Below, one piece after another: positions 9,887-18,733 of a DNA stretch of 64,000 bases. Below the pieces are notes generated by a model. That model was given only the letters and a program-made list of their open reading frames with translations, was not told the origin of the DNA and made no database searches. This stretch comes from Oscillibacter valericigenes Sjm18-20 (GTDB lineage: Bacteria; Bacillota; Clostridia; Oscillospirales; Oscillospiraceae): NCBI GenBank assembly GCA_000283575.1, contig AP012044.1, forward strand, positions 3,968,001 through 4,032,000, read 5' to 3'. The translations under genes and the position numbers were made by a program. Position 1 is the first letter of the stretch; each line of letters begins with the position of its first letter.

Positions 9887-9915
9887 TTGACGTTTTTGCA
9901 AAAAACGGATATGAT
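9887..9915 (+). promoter_or_regulatory. Sigma-A promoter of ptsH
   Basis: TTGACG, 17-base spacer, TATGAT, placed 65 bases before the HPr start codon. Confidence 0.85.
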
Positions 9916-9979
9916 AAAGAAAGAAAATTGCATGTTATGCGGAGTTTCATTAAGGCGTTAGGGAAAAGGAGTGCTGCAT

Positions 9980-10243
9980 ATGTATACACAGGAGATCACG
10001 GTCAACAACGAGGTGGGTCTGCACGCGCGGCCTGCGACGTTCTTTATCCAAAAGGCAAATGAATTCAAAAGCGGAATCTGGGTGGAGAAGGAAGACCGTC
10101 GGGTTAACGCCAAGAGCCTGCTGGGCGTCCTGTCTCTGGGCATCGTCATGGGGACCACCATCACGCTGATTGCCGACGGAACCGATGAAAAGGAAGCGGT
10201 CTCGGCACTGGTGGAGCTGGTCAAGAACAACTTCGGCGAATAA
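9980..10243 (+). CDS. ptsH: HPr phosphocarrier protein
   Basis: PTS phosphocarrier, 87 residues, cytoplasmic. The active histidine is in GLHARPATFF (residue 15). The regulatory serine region NAKSLLGVLSLG (about Ser46) is present, so HPr kinase control is likely. I chose the ATG at 9980 because AAGGAG lies 9 bases upstream; the earlier in-frame GTG abuts that site. Monocistronic: own promoter and two terminators behind it. Confidence 0.93.
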   Translation: MYTQEITVNNEVGLHARPATFFIQKANEFKSGIWVEKEDRRVNAKSLLGVLSLGIVMGTTITLIADGTDEKEAVSALVELVKNNFGE

Positions 10244-10280
10244 CTTTTTACCCGCGCTTTGAAATCCAAAAAGAGAGAAA

Positions 10281-10333
10281 AAAGAGGCCGCCGCGGCCTC
10301 TTTTACCCCGCGGTGACGCGGGGTTTTCTTTTT
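10281..10333 (+). terminator. Tandem terminators after ptsH
   Basis: Two adjacent hairpins with T-tails: AGAGGCCGCCGCGGCCTCTTTT (10283-10304) and CCCCGCGGTGACGCGGGGTTTT (10306 onward). Confidence 0.88.
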
Positions 10334-10364
10334 GCCGCAAGGAAGAAGAGGGGAGGGTCCGAAC

Positions 10365-12224
10365 GTGACGCGGGATGAGCTGCGGGAGAAGGCCAACAAT
10401 CTGCCGCTGAAGCCGGGTGTCTATCTGATGATGGACAAAACCGGCAAAGTTATTTACGTGGGCAAGGCGAAAAAGCTGAAAAACCGTGTGAGCCAGTATT
10501 TTCAGGACAGTGCATCCCACACGGCGAAGACTCGGAAAATGGTATCCGAGGTGGATCATTTCGACACGATTTTTGTCTCCAGCGAGTGGGAGGCTCTGGT
10601 GCTGGAAAACTCCCTTATTAAGCGGCACATGCCCCGCTTTAATATTCTGCTGAAGGACGACAAGGGCTATCCCTTCGTGCGTATGTCCAAAGAGACATAT
10701 CCCCGGTTTTCCATAGTCCATCGGTATGCGGAGGACGGCGCGCGGTACTTCGGCCCCTTTGGAGGCAGGTTTGAGACGCGCCAGGCGCTGGATGCGGTGT
10801 GCGCCGCGCTGAAGCTGCCCACCTGCAACCGGAAATTTCCTCAGGATATCGGCGGGACACGGCCCTGTCTCAACTATCACATGGGCCGGTGCGACGGCTG
10901 GTGCCGTGTCGGCATGGCGGTGGAAGACTATCGCTCCCGTATGTCCCAGGCGGCGGCGCTGCTGGAGGGGAAGTCCAAGCAGCTGCTCCGGGAGATGGCG
11001 GAGGAGATGGAGGAAGAGGCGGAGGCGCTCCGTTTTGAAAGGGCCTCCGTTCTTCGGGACCGCATGGCTGCCATCAGCGCTTTGGGCAAAAAGCAGACCG
11101 TGATCGCGGGCCTTTGCGCCGATACGGACATCTGGGGCATCTATAAAGGAGCCAAGTGCTGCTACGCCGTTCTCCACATGGAGGACGGGAATCTGGCGGG
11201 GCGGGAGACGGAGATCTTCGCGGCCCCCGGCGATGAGGATGAGGGGGAGATACTCTCCGCTATCACCGCCCAGTATTACCTGCCCCGGGCGTTGCTGCCC
11301 CACGAGATTTTGATACCCGCCGATTCGGAAAACTGCGAAGAACTGTCCCAGGTTCTGTCTCAGCGGGCGGGTCATAAGGTCTGGGTCCATGTCCCTCAGC
11401 GGGGAGAAAAGGCGGAGCTGCTGGAAATGGCTCGCCGAAACGCCGCCGAGGAGGCGGAGCGGGCCACCACACGGGAGGAGCGCAGCAGCCAGACCTTGCT
11501 GCTGCTGGCAAAAATGACGGGCCTGCCCCGACCGCCAAAGCGAATGGAGTCCTATGATATCTCCAACACCGGGTCCAGCGAGATTGTGGCCTCCATGGTG
11601 GTGTACAGCGGCGACAGGCCGCAAAAAAACGCTTACCGGCGGTTCCAGATCAAAGATGTGACCGGACACCCGGACGACTATGCCTCCATGCGGGAGGTTT
11701 TGCGCCGTCGGCTCCAGCGGGCCGCCGACGGGGACGAAAAGTTTTTGCCCCTGCCGGATATGTTTCTCATCGACGGCGGCGAGGTTCACGCCAAAACGGC
11801 TCTGGAGGTGACGAAATCCTTCGGCCTGACCATTCCCATTTTTGGCATGGTAAAAGACGACCGGCACCGGACCCGGGCGCTGGTGACGCCGGAGGGCATG
11901 GAGATCGGCATTCAGGCAAATCAGTCGGTATTTTCTCTCATTGGGCAGATTCAGGAGGAAACTCACCGTTTTGCCATCACCTATAACCGGGATAGCCACC
12001 GGAAAAACGCGCTCCGCTCCGCTCTGGACGATATCCCCGGCATCGGGCCAAAGCGCAGGGCCGCTTTGAGGAAGCAGTTTGGGACGATGAAAGCAATTCG
12101 CGCCGCCTCGGCGGAAGATCTGTCCGCCGTCATCGGAGCCGCCGCCGGGGAGAGTGCGTATCTGCACCTCCACGGAAAGCCGGAAGACACCGCCGGGGGC
12201 GAGTCCAAAAATCACTCCGGCTGA
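10365..12224 (+). CDS. uvrC: Excinuclease ABC subunit C
   Basis: Dual-incision nuclease of nucleotide excision repair. 619 residues in normal order: GIY-YIG domain at about 15-95 (KPGVYLMM, KVIYVGKAKKLKNR), UvrB-binding UVR helix pair around 205-235, RNase-H-like C-terminal nuclease starting at ESYDISNTGSS, and helix-hairpin-helix DIPGIGPKRRAAL near residue 560. The GTG start at 10365 follows GGGAGGG; upstream in-frame codons lack a site. Confidence 0.96.
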   Translation: MTRDELREKANNLPLKPGVYLMMDKTGKVIYVGKAKKLKNRVSQYFQDSASHTAKTRKMVSEVDHFDTIFVSSEWEALVLENSLIKRHMPRFNILLKDDKGYPFVRMSKETYPRFSIVHRYAEDGARYFGPFGGRFETRQALDAVCAALKLPTCNRKFPQDIGGTRPCLNYHMGRCDGWCRVGMAVEDYRSRMSQAAALLEGKSKQLLREMAEEMEEEAEALRFERASVLRDRMAAISALGKKQTVIAGLCADTDIWGIYKGAKCCYAVLHMEDGNLAGRETEIFAAPGDEDEGEILSAITAQYYLPRALLPHEILIPADSENCEELSQVLSQRAGHKVWVHVPQRGEKAELLEMARRNAAEEAERATTREERSSQTLLLLAKMTGLPRPPKRMESYDISNTGSSEIVASMVVYSGDRPQKNAYRRFQIKDVTGHPDDYASMREVLRRRLQRAADGDEKFLPLPDMFLIDGGEVHAKTALEVTKSFGLTIPIFGMVKDDRHRTRALVTPEGMEIGIQANQSVFSLIGQIQEETHRFAITYNRDSHRKNALRSALDDIPGIGPKRRAALRKQFGTMKAIRAASAEDLSAVIGAAAGESAYLHLHGKPEDTAGGESKNHSG

Positions 12225-12270
12225 TACCCGAAGATTTCCCACAAAGAGGGACGGTGCCCCGCCGAATAAA

Positions 12271-12312
12271 ATAGACCGCCAAACGCACCAAGGTGTTTGG
12301 CGGTCTTATTTT
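12271..12312. terminator. Bidirectional terminator after uvrC
   Basis: Inverted repeat AGACCGCCAAAC / GTTTGGCGGTCT with A/T tracts on both sides, between convergent genes. Confidence 0.88.
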
Positions 12313-12331
12313 TACACGCTCCGCAGCGTGT

Positions 12332-12865
12332 TCAATGTCTGAAAAACAGTTTGCGCAGCCGGTACCGCCACAGAAGCGTCAACTGCCCCAGCGCCCGGTC
12401 CAGCAGGAGAAACACCAAATTTCCACCACCCAGCAGGGCCAGCAAAAAGGGCATGGAGTATGGGGCAAATTCCGATTCGAGAATATCAAGACCCAGCACA
12501 CGCAACAGCAGGAAATACAGCGCCAGTACGGCGGCGTTGAAAACCGCAAGCTTGCAGCTAAGCCGCACAAGACGGCTGCGGAGCCGGTTCAGCGTGGGCT
12601 GCAAAACCGGATAGTATCCCAAAAACAGGTAGACTCCCGCCAGCTCCTTGTCCGGTATTAACAGCAGCGCCAGCGCCGCCGTCACCCCATAGACACAAAG
12701 CGCGGGCCGCCGGCCGTATTCCGCGAGAGTCGGCAGAAGCGGCAGCATCCCCAGTACCGGCGCGCAGTACGTGGCGCCGGGGACCAGACTGCCCAGAAGC
12801 AGCAACACCGTTCCCAGCGCCGCCGACACGCCGCAAAAGGCAATCTCATGGCTCCGGCCCATCAT
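12332..12865 (-). CDS. Integral membrane protein, ECF S-component-like
   Basis: 177 residues with five or six hydrophobic segments and a basic C-terminus (WRYRLRKLFF). The organisation resembles small substrate-binding membrane proteins of ECF transporters, but I see no substrate signature, so this is tentative. Start ATG 12865 overlaps the stop of the upstream LTA-synthase family gene in TGATG, indicating one operon and coupled translation. Confidence 0.75.
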   Translation of the reverse strand: MMGRSHEIAFCGVSAALGTVLLLLGSLVPGATYCAPVLGMLPLLPTLAEYGRRPALCVYGVTAALALLLIPDKELAGVYLFLGYYPVLQPTLNRLRSRLVRLSCKLAVFNAAVLALYFLLLRVLGLDILESEFAPYSMPFLLALLGGGNLVFLLLDRALGQLTLLWRYRLRKLFFRH

Positions 12866-14769
12866 CAGCCCACGTCCTTGTATTTGAGCTTGTAATAGCT
12901 CCAGCAGCGCCATTTGGAAAGCAGGTCTCTCCCACTTTGCTCCAGCGCGTTCAGCGTCGTCACCGTCCCGTCGGGCAGGACCGCCGTCTCCTTTTGAATC
13001 ACCGGATATTCCCGACGCAGGTCATTCATGAATTGGAACCATGGATTTTCGTCGGCACGCCCCGTCAACTCCAGAACCGTGGCCCCCAGGAAGCAGGCGC
13101 TGATGGTCCCGTCCGCCGGCATACCCAGAGCGGCAACGGTCGAATCCCAGTCCAGCGCATTGGCAGCCGCGTCGTTTGCCCAGATCACATAGGGCGTTTC
13201 ATAGGACCGCAGAAAGCTGGCGGAGCCGTTTTCCTCCGGCGTCAGATCTACGCCCAACTCCTTATAGGCCAGCTGACTGTCCCCGAGATAGGGCAGATGG
13301 TCGCCCCAGAAGACCAAAACCACCGGCTTGCCGCTTTTAGAGAAATAGTCCGTCAGGCGGCCCAGCATAGCGTCCGCGTCCCGCGCGCCCTCGATGTAGA
13401 CCGAAAGCAGCGTCCGGGCCTCGTCGGAGAGGCTGGCCGAGGTCTGCACCGGCGGGAAATCGTAGTCCGGGCCATATTTGTCGGCGGTATAGGACATGTG
13501 GTTTTGGATGGTGGTGGTGTAGTTGAACAGAGTCTTGCCGCCGGACACGGCGGTTTCAAACTTCTGCTCGATCAGGCCCGCCACATAATCGTCGGTGACC
13601 CAGCGGCCCTTGTACTGAAGATCCGGCATACCCTCGGCGAACTCGATTTCCTCCGCGCCGAAGAAGTGGTATACGTTCTCGCGATTATAGAACCAGGCGT
13701 CGCCGGGGTGGAGAAAGGAGGTGGCATAGCCGTCCGCATCAAAAACCCGGTACAAACTGTCCAAATTCCGGTTCACCGCGCGGAAAGCGGAGGTGGTCGT
13801 CGCGGAAAGGGCGTTGGTCTGCATCCCTGTCAGTACGTCGAACTCCGTGTTGGCGGTGCCGCCCGCAAAGCCGGGGACTACCACGTGGCCGGAGATGCAG
13901 TGGGCGCTCTCCCGCGCGGCGTGGAGATTTTTCAGCGGTTCGTCCTCCGCCGAATAGGTGAACATGGGCTGGTCTGTCAGGTCGGAGAATGCCTCGTCCA
14001 TCACCATGATCACATTCACCGCCTTGCCCTGTCCGGAGGCTGCGGCGGCGCTATCCCAGCTCTCCGCCTCCGACCGGCTGTAGCCGTCTGGCCTATCCAC
14101 GGTGTAAGTGGTGAAGTGGTGCGTGAAGCAGTAGGGAAACCCCAGCTCGTTAAACACGGAGGGGACATAGTAGGCGTTGGACACCGGGAAAGAGTTGTAG
14201 AGTCCATTGGAGGCGTACACCGTAAAGACCAGCCCCACCAGCGCGCCCAGCGCGGCCGCGCCGCCCCCCAGCCGGACGGCCCAGCCGAGGCTCGGCCTGT
14301 CGGAAAAAAGAGGCTTACAGCGCAGAAATACCCCCAAGACGATCAGAAAAATGCAGCTTCCGATTATCAGGGCGATGGCGAACCAAGGAAAGTGGATGTC
14401 GTAGGACCCCATGGCGCTGCCGGCCTCCTTCAACAGCCCCAGATCCCGGGGAAATACCGGTTCGTCCCGGACTTCAATTTTAATGCGGTTGGCGAGGGAG
14501 AGGAACGCACAGCACGTCCCCACCAGGGCGGCGGCGGAAAACACGTTTCCCAAAAGGCAGGTAAACGTCAGAATCAGAAGACCGATGGGCAGGGCGTTGA
14601 GGACGATGAGCAGCGGCTGCGCCCGGAAGAACGAGAGAATGGAGCGCAGGCTGTTGGGCTGTATCCAAAGGCACAGCAACGTATAAAATCCCGTCAGCAG
14701 TACTGCCGCCAGCAGCGTCAGCGGCAGATTCAGCCGATAGACGGGAATTGACTTTGTATGTTTTTCCAT
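12865..14769 (-). CDS. LTA synthase family phosphoglycerol/sulfatase-fold enzyme
   Basis: 634 residues. Five N-terminal membrane helices (to about residue 215) precede an extracellular alkaline-phosphatase/sulfatase domain. Metal and nucleophile motifs include IMVMDEAFSDL, the catalytic threonine region GGTANTEFDVLTGMQT, and the metal motif FWGDHLPYLG. The architecture fits lipoteichoic-acid synthase-like enzymes that move glycerol phosphate from phosphatidylglycerol. ATG 14769 (MEKHTK) was preferred to an upstream codon because it lies after the ribosome site GAGGAAAGGA. Confidence 0.9.
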   Translation of the reverse strand: MEKHTKSIPVYRLNLPLTLLAAVLLTGFYTLLCLWIQPNSLRSILSFFRAQPLLIVLNALPIGLLILTFTCLLGNVFSAAALVGTCCAFLSLANRIKIEVRDEPVFPRDLGLLKEAGSAMGSYDIHFPWFAIALIIGSCIFLIVLGVFLRCKPLFSDRPSLGWAVRLGGGAAALGALVGLVFTVYASNGLYNSFPVSNAYYVPSVFNELGFPYCFTHHFTTYTVDRPDGYSRSEAESWDSAAAASGQGKAVNVIMVMDEAFSDLTDQPMFTYSAEDEPLKNLHAARESAHCISGHVVVPGFAGGTANTEFDVLTGMQTNALSATTTSAFRAVNRNLDSLYRVFDADGYATSFLHPGDAWFYNRENVYHFFGAEEIEFAEGMPDLQYKGRWVTDDYVAGLIEQKFETAVSGGKTLFNYTTTIQNHMSYTADKYGPDYDFPPVQTSASLSDEARTLLSVYIEGARDADAMLGRLTDYFSKSGKPVVLVFWGDHLPYLGDSQLAYKELGVDLTPEENGSASFLRSYETPYVIWANDAAANALDWDSTVAALGMPADGTISACFLGATVLELTGRADENPWFQFMNDLRREYPVIQKETAVLPDGTVTTLNALEQSGRDLLSKWRCWSYYKLKYKDVG

Positions 14770-14814
14770 ATTCACAAAAAGATCCTTTCCTCGCAGAACC
14801 AAAATTACTTCTAT

Positions 14815-14842
14815 ATTATAATGATTCTTCTAAAAAAAGCAA
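14815..14842 (-). promoter_or_regulatory. Promoter of the LTA-synthase family operon
   Basis: On the reverse strand TTGCTT, 16 bases, TATAAT, about 45 bases before the start at 14769. Confidence 0.8.
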
Positions 14843-15038
14843 GGCGGGCCTATTATTCGACCGTTTTATCCCGCCAGTCCATAAAATGAGAAAGAAAACA
14901 AAAAAGGCCATCCTTTTTCATGCTTTTAGATTTATTTCCGGCTGGACGTTCGCTTAGCACACCGGGAAACTGTCTGAATGCGCATAGGTGACCAAATTTG
15001 CGGCAGAAGCTTTACTCTTGAAAACGGCAGCGGCGGCC

Positions 15039-15065
15039 TTATCATTTTTCTGATTCTGCCGATAA
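15039..15065 (+). promoter_or_regulatory. Possible sigma-28 (SigD) promoter of yjfB
   Basis: An exact GCCGATAA -10 element (15058-15065) lies 33 bases before the YjfB start codon. The -35 position at 15-base spacing reads TTAT, only half of the TAAA consensus. Confidence 0.5.
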
Positions 15066-15098
15066 TCTATGTAAACGTAATAGAAAGGAGTAACTCCC

Positions 15099-15272
15099 AT
15101 GGATATGATGAATGATATTGCCGCGATGAGCATGGACCTCAGCGCAGCGTCCATCCAGCAGCAAGCATCTGTTTCCGTGCAGAAAAAGGTGATGGATACA
15201 CAGGAGCTGGCGGCGCAGGAAATAACGGAGATGCTTCCGCCCCAGACCAGTATGATCGACACCTACGCATGA
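15099..15272 (+). CDS. yjfB: YjfB-family putative motility protein
   Basis: Small protein of 57 residues. The N-terminus MDMMNDIAAMSMDLS is followed by an alanine/glutamine-rich helix (SIQQQASVSVQKKVMD) and a C-terminal segment EMLPP, as in the YjfB family linked to motility regulons. The ribosome site AAAGGAG is 8 bases before the ATG. It stands alone. Function is not established for the family. Confidence 0.78.
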   Translation: MDMMNDIAAMSMDLSAASIQQQASVSVQKKVMDTQELAAQEITEMLPPQTSMIDTYA

Positions 15273-15371
15273 TCGCCGACGGCAGACATTTTCCAAGCCG
15301 CGGCTCCGAAACATTTCGGATTTTCAGGATTCATCTGTGGTAAGCCTGGTATAACGGGTTGATTACAGGAC

Positions 15372-15412
15372 AAAACGGGACGTACCAGTAAAGCAATGGT
15401 ATATCCCGTTTT
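15372..15412 (+). terminator. Terminator after yjfB
   Basis: Long hairpin (AAAACGGGA / TCCCGTTTT, with inner GTACCA / TGGTAT) followed by a T-rich tract. Confidence 0.75.
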
Positions 15413-15834
15413 CTTTCGCTTTTCATATATGCAACGGCAATGCAAAAATGTAGGTTTACAGCCGGGTAATGGGCCTGAACTTGAAAATCACAAAACGTTT
15501 TGCTTGGGTTCAGATGAAGTGTTAAGTTCTCCTTTGCTGTACGCGGGGGAATGTGATACTTCCGGCCGTTCTCTATGTAACTGAGGCCTTTTGGGCGGTC
15601 GCTTCGGATATCCATCCATGATTTTCTTTCCGTATTCCCACTTTTCTGCATTCAATTACTGCCGCTGACACTAATTGACATATGGGTATTTCCCATTTTG
15701 CAATGGAAGGTCACTCCTATACGCATTGTGGATGCAGGCTCTCTTTTTATTCGACTCGCTGATGGTGGAGGGCGACACCTCGGTACTTCAGAGCGACTCT
15801 GTAAAATCTTCCACCCGGCACACAAAGACACCAG
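15413..15834. other. Non-coding stretch, nothing recognised
   Basis: About 420 bases between the yjfB terminator and the mmuM hairpin. Open frames here have no ribosome site or family resemblance. Confidence 0.6.
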
Positions 15835-15870
15835 CCACAAAGCGCGCACCTTTCGGTGCGCGCTTTGTGG
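15835..15870 (-). terminator. Strong hairpin after mmuM
   Basis: Perfect 16-base arms around a 4-base loop (CCACAAAGCGCGCACC / GGTGCGCGCTTTGTGG). There is no long T-run on the reverse strand, so termination is likely but not textbook. Confidence 0.65.
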
Positions 15871-15876
15871 GTGTGG

Positions 15877-16836
15877 TTATTTCACGTTTATGCGGCGGAA
15901 TCGGTGTGTATTCTCATACCAGTCGGAAATCGCCCGAATGTCCTCGGGACGGGTGCGGCAGCAGCCGCCGATTACCCGCGCACCGGCACGGTACCATTCC
16001 TGCGCCCAATCACCGTATGTCTTGCCGTCGGCGGAGCCGTTCCAGGTTTTGGTGACGGCATCGTAAATCTCGCCTCGGTTTGGGTAGACGCAGATAGGAA
16101 GGCTTGTGAGGGCCCGGAAGTTGCGGATGACGCCCTCCACAAAAGCGGGCGGCGTGCAGTTGACACCTACGGCTTTCAGGTGCGGGAACCCCTTCAGCGT
16201 GGCCGCAATCTCCTCAACGGAAGTTCCGTCACTGATCTGGCGGGGGGAACGGAAAGTAAAGCTGACCCAGTAATCGCAGTCCAGTTCCTCCAACATCCCG
16301 GCACAGGCCAGTGCCTCATCCAGACGCGGCATGGTTTCCAGCGCAAAGATTTCGGCGCCGGAGTCTTTGAGAATTTGCAGCCGGGGCATATGGAACGCGC
16401 GGTATTCCTTCTCTGTACATGAATAGTTTCCGGTATATTCGCTGCCGTTGGCGAGGTACGCTCCATAGGGGCCGACGGCCGCCGCGGCCAGCGGATATAA
16501 GCGGCCGGACGTCTTTTCTTCTTCCCACCATTCATCGCGGGCTTTGAGCAACAATGTCATAGACCGTGCGATCAGTTCTTCCGCTTCCCGCCTGGTGTAG
16601 CCGCTGGCCATAAAGCCGGGAATGGTTGCCTGATAACTGGCGGAAGTGGAGCAGTCCGCCCCGCTGACAAAATAATCGCGGTGAACGGCCTGAATGACCT
16701 CCGGGTGCTCCGCCAGAACTCTGGCGCTCCAGAGCGAGTCGTTGAGGTCCAGCCCTTTGCGTTCCAACTCGGTGGCCATGGCCCCATCCAGGATTACAAG
16801 GTCCTTTTGCTTCCAGATCTCGTCTATGCTGTTCAT
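15877..16836 (-). CDS. mmuM: Homocysteine S-methyltransferase
   Basis: Makes methionine from homocysteine and a methyl donor, S-methylmethionine in the best-known members. 319 residues, Hcy-binding barrel. It shows the N-terminal LDGAMATELE, zinc-ligand GVNC (about residue 225) and the double-cysteine GGCC near residue 290. The ATG overlaps the stop of the upstream AGCS symporter in ATGA, so transporter and enzyme are coupled and share the T-box leader. Donor identity is inferred. Confidence 0.9.
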   Translation of the reverse strand: MNSIDEIWKQKDLVILDGAMATELERKGLDLNDSLWSARVLAEHPEVIQAVHRDYFVSGADCSTSASYQATIPGFMASGYTRREAEELIARSMTLLLKARDEWWEEEKTSGRLYPLAAAAVGPYGAYLANGSEYTGNYSCTEKEYRAFHMPRLQILKDSGAEIFALETMPRLDEALACAGMLEELDCDYWVSFTFRSPRQISDGTSVEEIAATLKGFPHLKAVGVNCTPPAFVEGVIRNFRALTSLPICVYPNRGEIYDAVTKTWNGSADGKTYGDWAQEWYRAGARVIGGCCRTRPEDIRAISDWYENTHRFRRINVK

Positions 16837-18266
16837 GCTTCTAGTTCCTCCTTTTTACTGCAGTCGTAGGTTACAATGGGCGGGTTCTCCCCCCGCTCCT
16901 TCGCAGGCTCGTAGCGCTGCCAGAAATCATCGAACAGGCGGAAGATCTCCTTCCGCTTGCCGTAAATGAAAATCAGAGTGATTATGACATAGGCGGCGGA
17001 TAAAATATCTGTAAACGCCCAGAGGACATCGGCCTGAATGTTGTAGAAGATCACACAGGGAATCATATAGTAGATCATATAGACCGGCATCATCCGGCGG
17101 TTTGCAACCGTGTCGCCGAAGACATAGTTGACAGACTTTTCACAGGTATAGTACATTCCGATGATGGTCGTCCATGCGAACACGGCCACGGCCACGGCGG
17201 TAAAGCGGCCGCCCAGCGCGCCGTAGGCATTGCGGAAGGCAATGGTTGTCAGAGCGCCGGAGGTAGCGTCGCTGGAGATGTAAGAGCCGGTGATGAGAAT
17301 GGTAAACGCCGTAATCGAACAGATCACAATCGTATCCAGAAACACCTCGCCCCAGCCCCAGAGGGACTGACGGACCGGATGGTCGGTCTTGGCGGAGGCG
17401 TGGGCGATCATACCGTATCCGGTGCCGGCGTCATTGGAATAAACACCGCGGGCAATGCCATATTGAACGGCGTCCCGGACGGTGGCACCCGCAAAGCCGC
17501 CCGCAGCGGCAGTGGGAGTGAAAGCGCTCTGGAAAATCAGAACGATCACTGTGGGAATTTGCCGGAAATTCATGATTACGACGCCCAGTCCAGCCGCCAC
17601 GTACAAAACGGCCATGATGGGTACCGCCTTGGACATGACCGCAGAGATCCGCTTCAGTCCGCCCCAGATCGTCATAAGGCAGGTAATTCCGATCAGACCG
17701 ACTGTAATCAGCGGGGAGATGCCGAAGCCCTCCTGCATGGAGCTGGTGACTGCCTCCGTCTGGACGCAGCAAGTCCAGGGTCCAAATACAAAACAGAAAA
17801 CGGCCAGAACCACCGCGCCTTTTTTCCAGCCAAAGGCGTTTTTCATCACAAAGGAGCGGTCACAGACGTACTCGTCCATCGACTTTTTATAACGCTCCCG
17901 GTACCGCTGGCCAATGATAATCTCACAGGCCTTGGTGGACATGCCAAAAAAAGCGGAAACCCACATCCAAACCAATGCGCCCGGCCCGCCGCTCACGATT
18001 GCCGTGGCCACACCGCTGATATTGCCCGTGCCAATCGTATTGGCCAGAGCGGTGCAGGCGGCGCGGAAACCGGAGACGGTGCCCTCTCCTTCACCTTGCT
18101 CAAATATCTTTCCATAGGTGTTTTTGAAGTTGAAAACGATTTTCCGCTGGTAGCGGAAGCCAAAACGGATGGACAGGAAAACACCGGTTCCCACAAGAAT
18201 GATGATCATGGGCGTTCCCCACAACGCATCGTCCAGCCAGTACAGGAAATCCGCAATTCGCATCAT
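16833..18266 (-). CDS. AGCS-family sodium:amino-acid symporter
   Basis: 477 residues with about 10-11 membrane helices. AGCS signatures include the N-terminal TVSGFRAACTALANTIGTGN, and GIARGVYSNDAGTGYG in the middle. Family members take up alanine or glycine with sodium. Here the methionine-type T-box and the coupled homocysteine methyltransferase argue for methionine or S-methylmethionine as cargo, which is inference. Confidence 0.92.
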   Translation of the reverse strand: MMRIADFLYWLDDALWGTPMIIILVGTGVFLSIRFGFRYQRKIVFNFKNTYGKIFEQGEGEGTVSGFRAACTALANTIGTGNISGVATAIVSGGPGALVWMWVSAFFGMSTKACEIIIGQRYRERYKKSMDEYVCDRSFVMKNAFGWKKGAVVLAVFCFVFGPWTCCVQTEAVTSSMQEGFGISPLITVGLIGITCLMTIWGGLKRISAVMSKAVPIMAVLYVAAGLGVVIMNFRQIPTVIVLIFQSAFTPTAAAGGFAGATVRDAVQYGIARGVYSNDAGTGYGMIAHASAKTDHPVRQSLWGWGEVFLDTIVICSITAFTILITGSYISSDATSGALTTIAFRNAYGALGGRFTAVAVAVFAWTTIIGMYYTCEKSVNYVFGDTVANRRMMPVYMIYYMIPCVIFYNIQADVLWAFTDILSAAYVIITLIFIYGKRKEIFRLFDDFWQRYEPAKERGENPPIVTYDCSKKEELEA

Positions 18267-18308
18267 GTAAATTCTCTTCCCTTCCTTTTACGGTATACCG
18301 CACATAAT

Positions 18309-18592
18309 AAAAAACCGTCCCTGTGCGCATTGCGCACAGGGACGAAATAGATTCGTGATCCCACCCTGCTTTACAGACACCTCACGATGCCCGCCTCGTT
18401 TGCTGCGGCGCCGAATGGGCGTTTACAGCCGGACGCTGTAACGGGCGCACCCGTTGCCGACTGACACACCCGTGCTTGTCGACACTGCTCCGAGGCCATG
18501 TTCCGCTGTCCGGTTCCTGCCCGCTTGCACCATGCGCGGGCTCTCTGCAAGGACCATCCCAAGCGTACTCTTCTCATCATCGCGTTTAACCT
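18309..18592 (-). promoter_or_regulatory. T-box leader, methionine specifier likely
   Basis: Reverse-strand leader of the AGCS-mmuM operon. The conserved T-box AGGGTGGGATCACG lies at 18351-18368. It is followed by a GC-rich terminator (arms CGTCCCTGTGCGC / GCGCACAGGGACG) and six T residues at 18309-18344. Stem I elements AGAGAG and GGTGCAAG are visible. The specifier region reads GGAACATGGCCTCGG, placing AUG (18497-18499) where the codon is expected. Uncharged tRNA-Met should therefore switch the operon on. Confidence 0.9.
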
Positions 18593-18598
18593 GTTTTT

Positions 18599-18628
18599 AT
18601 CATATTCCAGAAAACCACCGTTTGTCAA
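18599..18628 (-). promoter_or_regulatory. Promoter of the T-box operon
   Basis: Reverse strand TTGACA, 18-base spacer, TATGAT, directly before the T-box leader. Confidence 0.85.
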
Positions 18629-18733
18629 TGAAAAATTTCAACCGGGCCAATAGCGCCATATGTGATGCCATCAGGATAGATATTCCGCTCTCATAATTCT
18701 TTTTTCAATATAGTGGTAAATATTTCTACAAAA

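Noticed and set aside
10248-12242. Very long open frame on the reverse strand across uvrC
   Set aside because: It mirrors uvrC codon structure in GC-rich DNA, has no family motif or ribosome site, and uvrC on the other strand is certain.
12937-14751. 604-codon forward frame opposite the LTA-synthase family gene
   Set aside because: Antisense shadow; composition is Arg/Gly/His-rich without domains, and the reverse frame has clear membrane helices and sulfatase motifs.
17379-18350. Forward frame opposite the first AGCS symporter
   Set aside because: Antisense shadow running through the T-box leader; no motif.
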